Origin: Clostridia bacterium
Lineage (GTDB): Bacteria > Bacillota > Clostridia > Oscillospirales > Acutalibacteraceae
Direction of reading: 5' to 3'
Assembly: GCA_017430535.1 (NCBI GenBank)
Contig: JAFRMR010000009.1
Coordinates: forward strand, 62,001-126,000
Length of the DNA stretch: 64,000 nucleotides
Part shown: positions 41,688 to 49,312 of the stretch, in pieces
Position numbering within the stretch: the first letter of the stretch is position 1
Layout of the letters: each line of letters begins with the position of its first letter
Position numbers and translations under genes: made by a program
The notes under the pieces: model-generated
Told to the model about the DNA's origin: nothing
The model's input: the letters and a program-made list of their open reading frames with translations, nothing else
Databases searched by the model: none

Positions 41688-42340
41688 GCCCAAAGCGAAT
41701 AACTCTGTTCTGCGGCCACTACGGCAGCGGCAAAACCAACATTGCCGTAAACTTCGCCCTTATGCTGCGTAAAAGCGGCAAAGAGGTTGACATAGCCGAT
41801 ATGGATATTGTGAACCCCTACTTCCGCACCAAGGACAGCGCCGGGGAGCTTGAAGCAGCGGGCATACGCCTTATCAGCCCCCGCTTCGCAAATTCCAATG
41901 TGGATTTACCCGCCCTGCCTCAGGAGCTTTACGGTATTTTTCAGCAGAAAGAGCGGTATGCCGTGCTTGATATAGGCGGCGATGACCGGGGCGCTTACGC
42001 CCTGGGCAGGTTCACCCCCTATATCCTTGAAGAAAACAATTACGATAATTTCTTCGTGGCCAATTTTTACAGGCCTCTCACCCCCGGGCCGGAAGAGGCC
42101 CTTGAGGTTATGAGGGAGATTGAAACAGCCGGCAAGGTCCCTTTTACGGGAATAGTCAATAACTCCAATTTAGGTGATGAAACCAAAGCGGAGGATGTGA
42201 CCAGAAGTTTTGAAAAAGCAGAGCGGCTCTCCGAGCTCACCGGGCTTCCCCTTGCCATGACCTGTGCAAGGGCGGATATAGCCCCCGGTATTCCGGCAGA
42301 TAATGTTCTCCCCCTTACCCTTCAGAAAAAATACTATTGA
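41681..42340 (+). CDS. P-loop ATPase of the MinD/ParA type
   Basis: A 219-residue nucleotide-binding protein. CGHYGSGKTNIAVNFAL is a Walker A motif of deviant type, followed by DIADMDIVNPYFRTKDS and VLDIGGDDRGAYALG. The rest is alpha/beta. Relatives are annotated as ATP- or GTP-binding proteins without a proven role; some related ATPases insert iron-sulfur clusters. The ATG at 41681 overlaps the ilvE stop codon. Its position before four oxidoreductase genes suggests help with assembling or activating the iron-sulfur enzyme, but this is inference. Confidence 0.8.
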   Translation: MLSPKRITLFCGHYGSGKTNIAVNFALMLRKSGKEVDIADMDIVNPYFRTKDSAGELEAAGIRLISPRFANSNVDLPALPQELYGIFQQKERYAVLDIGGDDRGAYALGRFTPYILEENNYDNFFVANFYRPLTPGPEEALEVMREIETAGKVPFTGIVNNSNLGDETKAEDVTRSFEKAERLSELTGLPLAMTCARADIAPGIPADNVLPLTLQKKYY

Positions 42341-42355
42341 GAAAGGACCGGTATT

Positions 42356-42562
42356 ATGCCTAAAGTAACTTTTGATACCGATTTGTGCAAGGGCTGCGGT
42401 CTGTGCGTTTCCGCCTGCCCCAAGCAGATTCTCGTGCTTGCAAAAGACAAGATAAACAAAAAAGGTCATTCCCCCGCAGAAATGACCGACCAGTCCAAGT
42501 GCATCGGCTGCGCCTTCTGCGCCACCATGTGCCCCGACTGCGTAATTACCGTTGAAAAGTGA
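42356..42562 (+). CDS. 2-oxoacid:ferredoxin oxidoreductase, delta (ferredoxin) subunit
   Basis: A 68-residue ferredoxin with two 4Fe-4S clusters. CKGCGLCVSACPKQIL and CIGCAFCATMCPD are the two CxxCxxCxxxCP motifs. It would carry electrons between the TPP catalytic subunits and soluble ferredoxin. GAAAGGACC precedes the ATG. The next three genes encode the alpha, beta and gamma subunits, so the order is delta-alpha-beta-gamma as in Vor/Kor-type enzymes. Confidence 0.94.
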   Translation: MPKVTFDTDLCKGCGLCVSACPKQILVLAKDKINKKGHSPAEMTDQSKCIGCAFCATMCPDCVITVEK

Positions 42563-42572
42563 GGTGCATACA

Positions 42573-43634
42573 ATGGCAGAAAAAGTACTTATGAAAGGTA
42601 ACGAAGCTATTGCCGAGGCCGCCATCAGGGCCGGCTGTATGCACTACTTCGGTTACCCCATCACTCCCCAGACGGAGCTTGCCGCATATATGGCAAAAAG
42701 GATGCCCAAAATAGGCGGCACTTTCCTTCAGGCCGAGAGCGAAATCGCGGCCATCAATATGGTTTACGGCGTTGCCTCCACAGGCAAAAGGGTTATGACC
42801 TCATCCTCCAGCCCCGGAGTATCCCTTAAGCAGGAGGGTATATCCTACATAGCCGGCGCAGACCTGCCCGCCCTTATAGTCAATGTTCAGCGCGGCGGCC
42901 CGGGCCTGGGCGGCATTCAGCCCTCCCAGTCCGATTATTTTCAGGCCACCAAGGGCGGCGGCCACGGCGACTATCACCTTATAGTGCTCACCCCCGCCTC
43001 CGTGCAGGAGATGGCGGATCTTACCGGCCTTGCCTTTGAGCTTGCGGATAAATACCGCATGCCCGCAATGCTGCTTGCAGACGGCACTATGGGCCAGATG
43101 ATGGAGCCCGTTGAGCTGCCCGAAACCGCCCCCGAAATGATTGAAAAGCCCTGGGCTGTAACAGGCACTCAGATGAAGAGAGAGCACAATATAATCAACT
43201 CCCTCTACCTTGTGCCCGAAAAGCTGGAAGTTACCAATAACGAAAGATTCGAAAGATACAAGAAGGTAGAAGAAAACGAAGCCCGCTGGGAAGAGTTTAT
43301 GATGGATGATGCCGAGGTGTGCGTTGTTGCCTTCGGTATTGCCGCCAGAGTTTCCCGCAACGCTGTTGTTGAGGCAAGGAAGCAGGGCATAAAGGCCGGT
43401 ATGATAAGACCTATCACCGTATGGCCCTTCCCCAAGAAGCCCGTTGCCGAAGCGGCAAAGAAGGTAAATGCCTTCGTCAGCGTTGAGCTTTCCATGGGCC
43501 AGATGATTGAGGATATCAAGCTTGCAACAGAGTGCAGCAAACCCGTTGACCTGTGCTACAGGGTAGGCGGCATGATTCCCTCACCCGAGCAGGTGCTTGA
43601 TTCCATAAAAAAAGCAGCAGGAGGTAATGAATAA
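42573..43634 (+). CDS. vorB: 2-oxoacid:ferredoxin oxidoreductase, alpha subunit (VorB-like)
   Basis: A 353-residue alpha subunit. [16 protein letters not shown] and [13 protein letters not shown] mark the pyrimidine-binding domain of VorB/KorA proteins. [15 protein letters not shown] and RGGPGLGG follow, and the C-terminal part with RPITVWPFP is the domain II of the family. The enzyme joins CO2 to an acyl-CoA, or the reverse, with reduced ferredoxin. 2-oxoisovalerate is inferred as substrate from the branched-chain context; 2-oxoglutarate enzymes look similar. The ATG at 42573 follows GAGGTGCAT. It shares one base with the beta subunit gene. Confidence 0.92.
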   Translation: MAEKVLMKGNEAIAEAAIRAGCMHYFGYPITPQTELAAYMAKRMPKIGGTFLQAESEIAAINMVYGVASTGKRVMTSSSSPGVSLKQEGISYIAGADLPALIVNVQRGGPGLGGIQPSQSDYFQATKGGGHGDYHLIVLTPASVQEMADLTGLAFELADKYRMPAMLLADGTMGQMMEPVELPETAPEMIEKPWAVTGTQMKREHNIINSLYLVPEKLEVTNNERFERYKKVEENEARWEEFMMDDAEVCVVAFGIAARVSRNAVVEARKQGIKAGMIRPITVWPFPKKPVAEAAKKVNAFVSVELSMGQMIEDIKLATECSKPVDLCYRVGGMIPSPEQVLDSIKKAAGGNE

Positions 43635-44386
43635 TGGTAGTTTTTGAGAAACCCAAAAGCCTGACTTCCGCTCCCCTTCATTATTGCCCCGGCTGCACCC
43701 ACGGCATTATTCACCGCCTTGTGGCTCAGGCAATTGATGAGCTCGGCATTGAGGGCAGAACCATCGGCGTTGCTCCCGTAGGATGCGCCGTTATGGCCTA
43801 TGATTATTTCAGCTGCGATATGGTTGAGGCCGCCCACGGCCGCGCCCCCGCAGTTGCCACAGGCCTTAAAAGATCCCTGCCCGATAATATAATCTTTACC
43901 TATCAGGGCGACGGCGACCTTGCCTCAATAGGTATGGCGGAGACTGTTCATTCCGCCACCAGGAATGAAAACATTACCGTTATCTTTGTTAATAATGCAA
44001 TTTACGGCATGACCGGCGGCCAGATGGCTCCCACCTCCCTGCCCGGCCAGGTTACCCAGACCTCACCCTACGGCAGAGATGTTACCACAGCCGGCTACCC
44101 CATCAGGATATGCGAGCTGCTTGCCACCCTTGACGGCCCCGAGTATATCACCAGGGTTGCGGTTAACAATGTTAAAAATGTCAAAAACGCTCAGAAGGCA
44201 ATCAAAAAGGCCTTTGAGAATCAGGTAAACGGCAAGGGCTTCTCCCTTGTTGAGGTTGTTTCATCCTGCCCCACAAACTGGGGTATGACCCCCGATGACG
44301 CCCTTAAATGGATAGATGAAAAGATGATTCCCTACTATCCTCTCGGCGTTTATAAAGACAGAAGCGCGGAAAAGGAGGAGCAGTGA
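43634..44386 (+). CDS. 2-oxoacid:ferredoxin oxidoreductase, beta subunit (TPP-binding)
   Basis: A 250-residue thiamine-diphosphate subunit. [14 protein letters not shown] is the family opening with cluster-proximal Cys. [20 protein letters not shown] followed by [20 protein letters not shown] is the TPP- and Mg-binding GDG...NN motif. [15 protein letters not shown] is near the end. GGAGGT precedes the ATG. Together with alpha, gamma and delta subunits it forms the complete enzyme. No residue that is essential in the family appears missing. Confidence 0.94.
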   Translation: MVVFEKPKSLTSAPLHYCPGCTHGIIHRLVAQAIDELGIEGRTIGVAPVGCAVMAYDYFSCDMVEAAHGRAPAVATGLKRSLPDNIIFTYQGDGDLASIGMAETVHSATRNENITVIFVNNAIYGMTGGQMAPTSLPGQVTQTSPYGRDVTTAGYPIRICELLATLDGPEYITRVAVNNVKNVKNAQKAIKKAFENQVNGKGFSLVEVVSSCPTNWGMTPDDALKWIDEKMIPYYPLGVYKDRSAEKEEQ

Positions 44387-44388
44387 TT

Positions 44389-44919
44389 ATGACTACTGAA
44401 ATTCTCATTGCCGGCTTCGGCGGTCAGGGCGTGCTTTTTGCAGGCAAATTCCTTGCCTACAAAGCCCTGCTTGAAAACAAACAGCTCAGCTGGCTCCCCT
44501 CCTACGGCCCCGAAATGAGAGGCGGCACCGCCAACTGCAGCGTAATCATCAGTGATGAACCCGTAGGCTCCCCCATCGTTTCCAAGCCCGATGTGCTGGT
44601 TGTTATGAACCTGCCCTCCCTTGATAAATATGAAAACGATGTTGTGCCCGGCGGCAAAATCTTTGTTGATTCCACCCTCATCGAGCGCAAGGTAAACAGA
44701 ACGGATGTGGAGGTTCATTACATACCCGCCACCCGCCTTGCCCACGATATAGGCGCACCCACCCTTGCCAATATGATTATGATAGGCAAGCTTATCAGGG
44801 AAACCGGCGTTGTTCCCTATGACAACATTGATAAAGCCCTTGATAAGGTAGTATCCGCCAGAAAGGCCGCCCTGAAGGAAATCAACTTCAAAGCCCTTGA
44901 CACAGGATATAACGCATAA
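44389..44919 (+). CDS. 2-oxoacid:ferredoxin oxidoreductase, gamma subunit
   Basis: A 176-residue gamma subunit. [21 protein letters not shown] is the family opening, followed by [16 protein letters not shown] and [12 protein letters not shown]. The subunit contacts CoA in related enzymes. The ATG at 44389 is preferred to a GTG two codons earlier, which lies only four bases after GGAGG. It is the last gene of the operon and a strong terminator follows after five bases. Confidence 0.93.
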   Translation: MTTEILIAGFGGQGVLFAGKFLAYKALLENKQLSWLPSYGPEMRGGTANCSVIISDEPVGSPIVSKPDVLVVMNLPSLDKYENDVVPGGKIFVDSTLIERKVNRTDVEVHYIPATRLAHDIGAPTLANMIMIGKLIRETGVVPYDNIDKALDKVVSARKAALKEINFKALDTGYNA

Positions 44920-44924
44920 AAAGC

Positions 44925-44962
44925 AAACCCGGAAGACAGACCGTCTTCCGGGTTTTATTTTT
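44925..44962 (+). terminator. Terminator of the valine T-box operon
   Basis: Perfect 13-base arms AAACCCGGAAGAC and GTCTTCCGGGTTT (44925-44937, 44943-44955) with a 5-base loop, then TATTTTTG. Confidence 0.93.
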
Positions 44963-45002
44963 GATTTATGTGTCATCGGGACCGTTTCTGATTGACACAT
45001 TT

Positions 45003-45803
45003 TTATTTTGTTTCAAGGTACTCAATAATCTGTTTTTCCGTTTCGGGCCCCCACCAGTCACGGTAACCGGCTTTGGTGGGGTGAACATTATCGCTCATAA
45101 AAAGGGCTCTCTGCTCCGGGGTAAGAGCGTTGAATTCATCCCCGCTCCACAGGTCAATAACCCCTATGCCGTACTTTTCTTTAAGCTCAAGCAGTCTGCT
45201 CACCATAGCGGCATACTCCGGGCTGTCATAGCGGGAGCCGGTAAAAAACATAACGGGACAGTGCCAGGTTTCCGAAGCATAATTTATAATAAATTCCATA
45301 GCCCCCGTTACGGTGGAGGTGTCAAAATCTGCTCCCCCGCTTATTTCGCCAAGGGGCATTTTCTTTGTGGCATCATTTGTTGAAAGCTGGCAGATAAATA
45401 AATCATAATGCCCGTTTTTATCAAGCTTTTTCAGCCGGCTCACATAGGAAAGAGGACCGCTGTCAACAAGGGTTGTGCCGCTGACCGCCTCTTTTGTAAA
45501 GGAACAGCCCAACCGGGCGCCCAGATACTCCGCCACGGCACATTCGCCGGAGGAGTAGCCGTAAACCACAGAGGAGCCCAGCACGCAGATATTCTTGCCC
45601 TCAAGAGGGCTGCTTATCTTTTCGATTTTATCAAAGGAGTATTCGTCTGCATTCCCCTCAAGGGATGATGTAACAATATTCCTTACACCGTGAAACGGTC
45701 CGTATCCCATAAAAGCCCCCAGACAAATCATCGCCGAAAAAGCCAAAACGACTGCGGCGCAGATGATAATAAATATTGCTTTTGATTTTTTGCTGTTTGT
45801 CAT
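45003..45803 (-). CDS. Membrane-anchored SGNH/GDSL hydrolase
   Basis: A 266-residue protein. One N-terminal membrane helix (about residues 8-30) anchors a domain outside the cell. VLGSSVVYGYSSGE near residue 74 is block I with the catalytic Ser, TNDA near 145 is block III with the Asn, and SDNVHPTKAGY near 240 is block V with Asp and His. The usual Gly of block II lies in AVSGTT. These are esterases or acyl-hydrolases that act on cell-wall or polysaccharide esters. It stands alone; no clear promoter is seen and the ribosome binding site is weak. Confidence 0.85.
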   Translation of the reverse strand: MTNSKKSKAIFIIICAAVVLAFSAMICLGAFMGYGPFHGVRNIVTSSLEGNADEYSFDKIEKISSPLEGKNICVLGSSVVYGYSSGECAVAEYLGARLGCSFTKEAVSGTTLVDSGPLSYVSRLKKLDKNGHYDLFICQLSTNDATKKMPLGEISGGADFDTSTVTGAMEFIINYASETWHCPVMFFTGSRYDSPEYAAMVSRLLELKEKYGIGVIDLWSGDEFNALTPEQRALFMSDNVHPTKAGYRDWWGPETEKQIIEYLETK

Positions 45804-45862
45804 ACCAATTCACCGATATAAATAGATTTTCTGCTTTTTTCGCTCAGATGCGCAGGCCCATA

Positions 45863-46489
45863 TTATTTGCCGTTCTGAAAACTGGTAAAATAAGTGTTTT
45901 CCTTTTCCGGCAGGCCGTATTTATCTTTGCCGTCGGCTATGGCCTTTATCATAAAGCTCATATTCCGGGCAAGGTTGCGCATAGTCTGCAGGCCCTCGGC
46001 ATCCTTGAGCACATCCTCACGGGTAAAGCCGTGAACCTGGTTCCAGTAAGTGCTTGGGGCAACAGGCATGGAGCTGATTGTAAAATACTTGTTAAGCACA
46101 TCAAATGATGCGGTGTTTCCTCCCCTGCGGCAGGAAACCACGGCGGCGCCCACTTTCATGCTCTTTGAAAAATTTGAGCTGAAAAACAGCCGGTCAAGAA
46201 AAGCCAGCAAAGTGCCGTTGGGGGAGCCGTAATAAACCGGACTGCCGATTACAATGCCGTCGGCTGCTTCAAACAGCGGAGCGGTTTCATTGACAATATC
46301 ATCGAATACGCATTTGCCTGTTTCTGAGCAGGTATTGCAGGCAACACAGCCCCTGATAACTTTATTGCCCACCTGCAGTATTTCTGTTTCAATACCCTCG
46401 CTGTCAAATATCTTTACCATTTCCTCAAGAGCGGTTGCGGTGCAGCCCTTTGCGTTGGGGCTGCCGTTGATTAAAAGTACCTTTGCCAT
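45863..46489 (-). CDS. Flavodoxin-fold NAD(P)H-dependent oxidoreductase
   Basis: A 208-residue FMN-binding reductase of the iron-sulfur flavoprotein/NADPH-dependent FMN reductase type. LLINGSPNAKGCTATAL is the phosphate-binding loop, CVACNTCSETGKCVFDD holds a Cys cluster often used in this subfamily, and IVIGSPVYYGSPNGTLLAFLDR binds the flavin. It is cytosolic and may reduce quinones or other small electron acceptors. The strong AAAGGAGG site suggests good expression. It is 59 bases upstream of the SGNH gene, so the two may be linked. Confidence 0.9.
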   Translation of the reverse strand: MAKVLLINGSPNAKGCTATALEEMVKIFDSEGIETEILQVGNKVIRGCVACNTCSETGKCVFDDIVNETAPLFEAADGIVIGSPVYYGSPNGTLLAFLDRLFFSSNFSKSMKVGAAVVSCRRGGNTASFDVLNKYFTISSMPVAPSTYWNQVHGFTREDVLKDAEGLQTMRNLARNMSFMIKAIADGKDKYGLPEKENTYFTSFQNGK

Positions 46490-46526
46490 ACTGACCTCCT
46501 TTAAATCGTTTTATTTTCTCATTATT

Positions 46527-47195
46527 TCAGAATACATAATTATAAATCACAAACCAGTGAATTATGCTGCCGGAAAGCACAAACACGTGAAAAACCGTAT
46601 GTAGCCGGGGCCTTTTTATGCCGAGCCTGCAAAACAGGGCGCCTATGGTATAGGCGACGCAGCCAAGGCACAGCAGCATAAACCCGGTTTTATCTATCCG
46701 CCCCAGCCGGGGCACGGCGCTCAGGAGCATGGCGGCTCCGCCGATGAAGTATACCGCCATACAGGCGGTTTTCATTTTTTCGTTATTAAAGAAAAACAGC
46801 TTTGTAATAACCCCGAAAAGTGCGCAGAACCAGCCCGTGCAGAATACGGCAATGCCATGGGGAGGGCTCACCTTATAAAGCGTGACAAGGGCGCAGGGGG
46901 TGGCGGTGCCCGCAAGGAGCAGGGGAATTGCTATATGGTCAAACAGGCGGAAAAACTTTTTTGCCTCCCCCTTGGGCAGGCCGTGATAAAGGGCGGATGT
47001 GCCGTAAACAAGCATAAAAGCGCAGCAGTAAACCGCCGCGCTGACCACAAACCTCGGCCCTTCACCCCGTACCTTTTCAAGGCACAGGCAAAGCCCCGCA
47101 AGGCCGAAAACCGCCCCCGCAAAGTGGGTAAGGCAGTTAAGGGCTTCCTGTGGTTTTGTATATTCTATAAGGCCTATGTTTTCCGTAAGTTTCAT
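46527..47195 (-). CDS. Hemolysin III / PAQR family membrane protein
   Basis: A 222-residue protein with seven predicted membrane helices. YTKPQEALNCLTHFAGAVFG at the start includes the Glu and His of the family; YGTSALYHGLP and FDHIAIPLLLAGTATP are diagnostic, and HTVFHVFVLSGSIIHWF near the end carries the last His residues. PAQR proteins are thought to be zinc-dependent membrane hydrolases; the bacterial role is unclear. The gene begins one base after the mnmE stop codon, so it is the last gene of the mre-mnmE unit. Confidence 0.92.
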   Translation of the reverse strand: MKLTENIGLIEYTKPQEALNCLTHFAGAVFGLAGLCLCLEKVRGEGPRFVVSAAVYCCAFMLVYGTSALYHGLPKGEAKKFFRLFDHIAIPLLLAGTATPCALVTLYKVSPPHGIAVFCTGWFCALFGVITKLFFFNNEKMKTACMAVYFIGGAAMLLSAVPRLGRIDKTGFMLLCLGCVAYTIGALFCRLGIKRPRLHTVFHVFVLSGSIIHWFVIYNYVF

Positions 47196-47196
47196 A

Positions 47197-48564
47197 CTAT
47201 TTACCTACGCAGAATTTTGAAAAGATTTCATCCACAACGGCGGCGGAGGCCTTTTCGCCGGTAAGCTCAAAGAGGGAATCTATGGCGCAGTCCGCGCACA
47301 CATTAACGGCATCAAGGGTAACTCCGCCCTTAAGGGCGGCTATGCCTTCATCAATAAACTGAAGGGCTCTGCGGCAGCATTCCCTCTGCCTTTCTCCCGT
47401 AAGGCAGGCGCCGTAGGGGTCGAATTCATCTGTCATAAGCACCTTTTCAAGGGCCTGCTCAAAAGCCTGCCTGCCCTCTCCCGTAGCGGCCGAAATTTCA
47501 ACCACGGTATCAAAGCCCTCCTCGATGGGGGCTTTATCTATTACGGCGGGCAGATCCGATTTGTTTATGAGAGCTATGGCCGTTTTGCCTTTACAGCGCT
47601 CAATTACGGCCCTGTCCTCATCGGTTACGGGCAGGTTGCCGTCAAATACGGCAATAACAAGATCGGCCCTGTCAAGCCGCTTTTCCGCAAGGTCAACGCC
47701 TATTTTTTCAACAGTATTGTCTGTTTCTCTTATGCCGGCGGTATCCGCTATGCGCAGGATAATATCACCCACCAGCACTTCCTCCTCCACCACATCCCTG
47801 GTGGTGCCGGCCACATCCGTTACAATGGAACGCTGGTAGCCGGAGAGCATATTCATAACCGTGGATTTGCCAACATTTGGCTTGCCTGCTATTACGGTAT
47901 CAACACCTCTTGTAAGGGCTTTGCCGCTGTCATACCTTGAAATTATCTGCTCAAGTTCGGCTTTAACGGCGGTGAAACAGTTCATTATCTCTTCGCTGCC
48001 GGTTTCCTCTATATCTTCATCCGGGTAGTCCACCCAGACGGCAAGGGAGGCGCTGACGCTTATAAGCTTATCCCTGCATTCTTTAATCTTGCCGCTCAGG
48101 TTGCCTTCAAGGGTGTTGAGGGCGGCGGCCGCGGCCTTTTTGCCGGAGGCGCTGATAAGGGACATTACGCTCTCGCTGCCGGCAAGGTCCATTTTGCCGT
48201 TGAGGAAAGCCCGCTTTGTGAATTCGCCGGGGGCAGCCGGCTCTGCGCCGGCCTCAATCACGGCCCTTAAAACCTGCTTTGTAACAAATAATCCGCCGTG
48301 GCAGTTAATCTCCGCAACATTTTCGCCGGTGTAGCTGTGGGGGGCTCTGTAAATGAGGCAGACCGCCTGGTCTATCTTTTCATCCCCCTGCCTGACACTG
48401 CCGAAATAGGCCCTGTAACCCTTGCTTCGGGAAAGATTTTCGCCGCTTACGGGCTCAAAAACCTTGCCGGCAATTTCCAGAGCTTCATCGCCGGATATTC
48501 TTATTATGCCGATGCCGCCGGGTGCATTTGGCGTGGCCACGGCGGCAATAGTTTTGCTTTTCAT
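47197..48564 (-). CDS. mnmE: tRNA uridine-5-carboxymethylaminomethyl GTPase
   Basis: MnmE, 455 residues, which with MnmG modifies the wobble uridine of some tRNAs. The N-terminal tetrahydrofolate-binding domain (ATPNAPGGIGIIRISG) is followed by a helical domain with the inserted GTPase: GKPNVGKSTVMN (G1), VAGTTRDV (G2), DTAGIRET (G3) and NKSDLP (G4). The C-terminal FCVGK has the conserved Cys. The ATG at 48564 is chosen because the folate domain starts there and AGGTGAAT precedes it; in-frame starts upstream lie in the minD-like gene. Confidence 0.97.
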   Translation of the reverse strand: MKSKTIAAVATPNAPGGIGIIRISGDEALEIAGKVFEPVSGENLSRSKGYRAYFGSVRQGDEKIDQAVCLIYRAPHSYTGENVAEINCHGGLFVTKQVLRAVIEAGAEPAAPGEFTKRAFLNGKMDLAGSESVMSLISASGKKAAAAALNTLEGNLSGKIKECRDKLISVSASLAVWVDYPDEDIEETGSEEIMNCFTAVKAELEQIISRYDSGKALTRGVDTVIAGKPNVGKSTVMNMLSGYQRSIVTDVAGTTRDVVEEEVLVGDIILRIADTAGIRETDNTVEKIGVDLAEKRLDRADLVIAVFDGNLPVTDEDRAVIERCKGKTAIALINKSDLPAVIDKAPIEEGFDTVVEISAATGEGRQAFEQALEKVLMTDEFDPYGACLTGERQRECCRRALQFIDEGIAALKGGVTLDAVNVCADCAIDSLFELTGEKASAAVVDEIFSKFCVGK

Positions 48565-48577
48565 ATAATTCACCTGT

Positions 48578-49300
48578 TTATTCAAAAACCAGAGGTACTC
48601 TTTCCCCTGTAATGCGTTTTGCAATCCTGAAGAAGGCCTGCTCCGAAGGGGCAAATTCATCGGGGGCAACCCCCGTAACGCTGGCATAGGCCAGGGTGCG
48701 GTCTATGGGCACTATGCCCAGCAGCTGAATGCCCGTTCCGTCAATGCAGTCATCCACATTGAGCAGACGGTTTCTTACAACGCTTTTTTTATCAAACATA
48801 TTTATAACCAGGCGGGTATCTTCAATGCCTGCCTTTTCAAGCTCTTCGCGGGCTCTTGAGCAGCTTCTTATGCAGATGTTATCCGGTGTGGAAACCGCCA
48901 CCGCCTTACGGGCGCAGCCCAGGGTAATTCTGAAACCCGCGCCTATGCCGGCCGGGGAATCAAGGAACACATAATCATAACCGGCGCTCAGGTCCTTTAT
49001 AACCTTGCCGAAGGCCTCGGGGGTATATTCGTCCTCATAACTGCGGGGGGCGGCAATATAGTCCGTTTCTCCTCTGATAATCACATTATCCTTTTCGCAT
49101 CTGCCGCAGATCAGGTCTCCCCAGTCAAACACAACCTTATCGCTGCAGCCGAAGAGCAGATCAAGAGAACGCAGGCCTATATCACAGTCCACGGCAAGCA
49201 CTCTTTTGCCAAGGTCCGCAAGGCCTTTTGAAACCCCGGCAACAAAAGTGGATTTGCCCACTCCTCCTTTGCCGGAAACGGTAGCATAAATCTCTGCCAT
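48578..49300 (-). CDS. minD: MinD-like septum-site ATPase
   Basis: A 240-residue ATPase of the MinD family that helps place the division site. SGKGGVGKSTFVAGVSKGLA is the deviant Walker A motif, DCDIGLRSLDLLFG and DYVFLDSPAGIG are switch and Walker B motifs. The C-terminal region ends GERVPLVFE; the amphipathic membrane-targeting helix of classic MinD (KGFLKRLF-like) is not evident, so membrane binding may differ. No minC or minE is present. AAAGGAGAGAG precedes the ATG. It follows pbp2 by 12 bases in the mre operon. Confidence 0.88.
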   Translation of the reverse strand: MAEIYATVSGKGGVGKSTFVAGVSKGLADLGKRVLAVDCDIGLRSLDLLFGCSDKVVFDWGDLICGRCEKDNVIIRGETDYIAAPRSYEDEYTPEAFGKVIKDLSAGYDYVFLDSPAGIGAGFRITLGCARKAVAVSTPDNICIRSCSRAREELEKAGIEDTRLVINMFDKKSVVRNRLLNVDDCIDGTGIQLLGIVPIDRTLAYASVTGVAPDEFAPSEQAFFRIAKRITGERVPLVFE

Positions 49301-49312
49301 TTCTCTCTCCTT

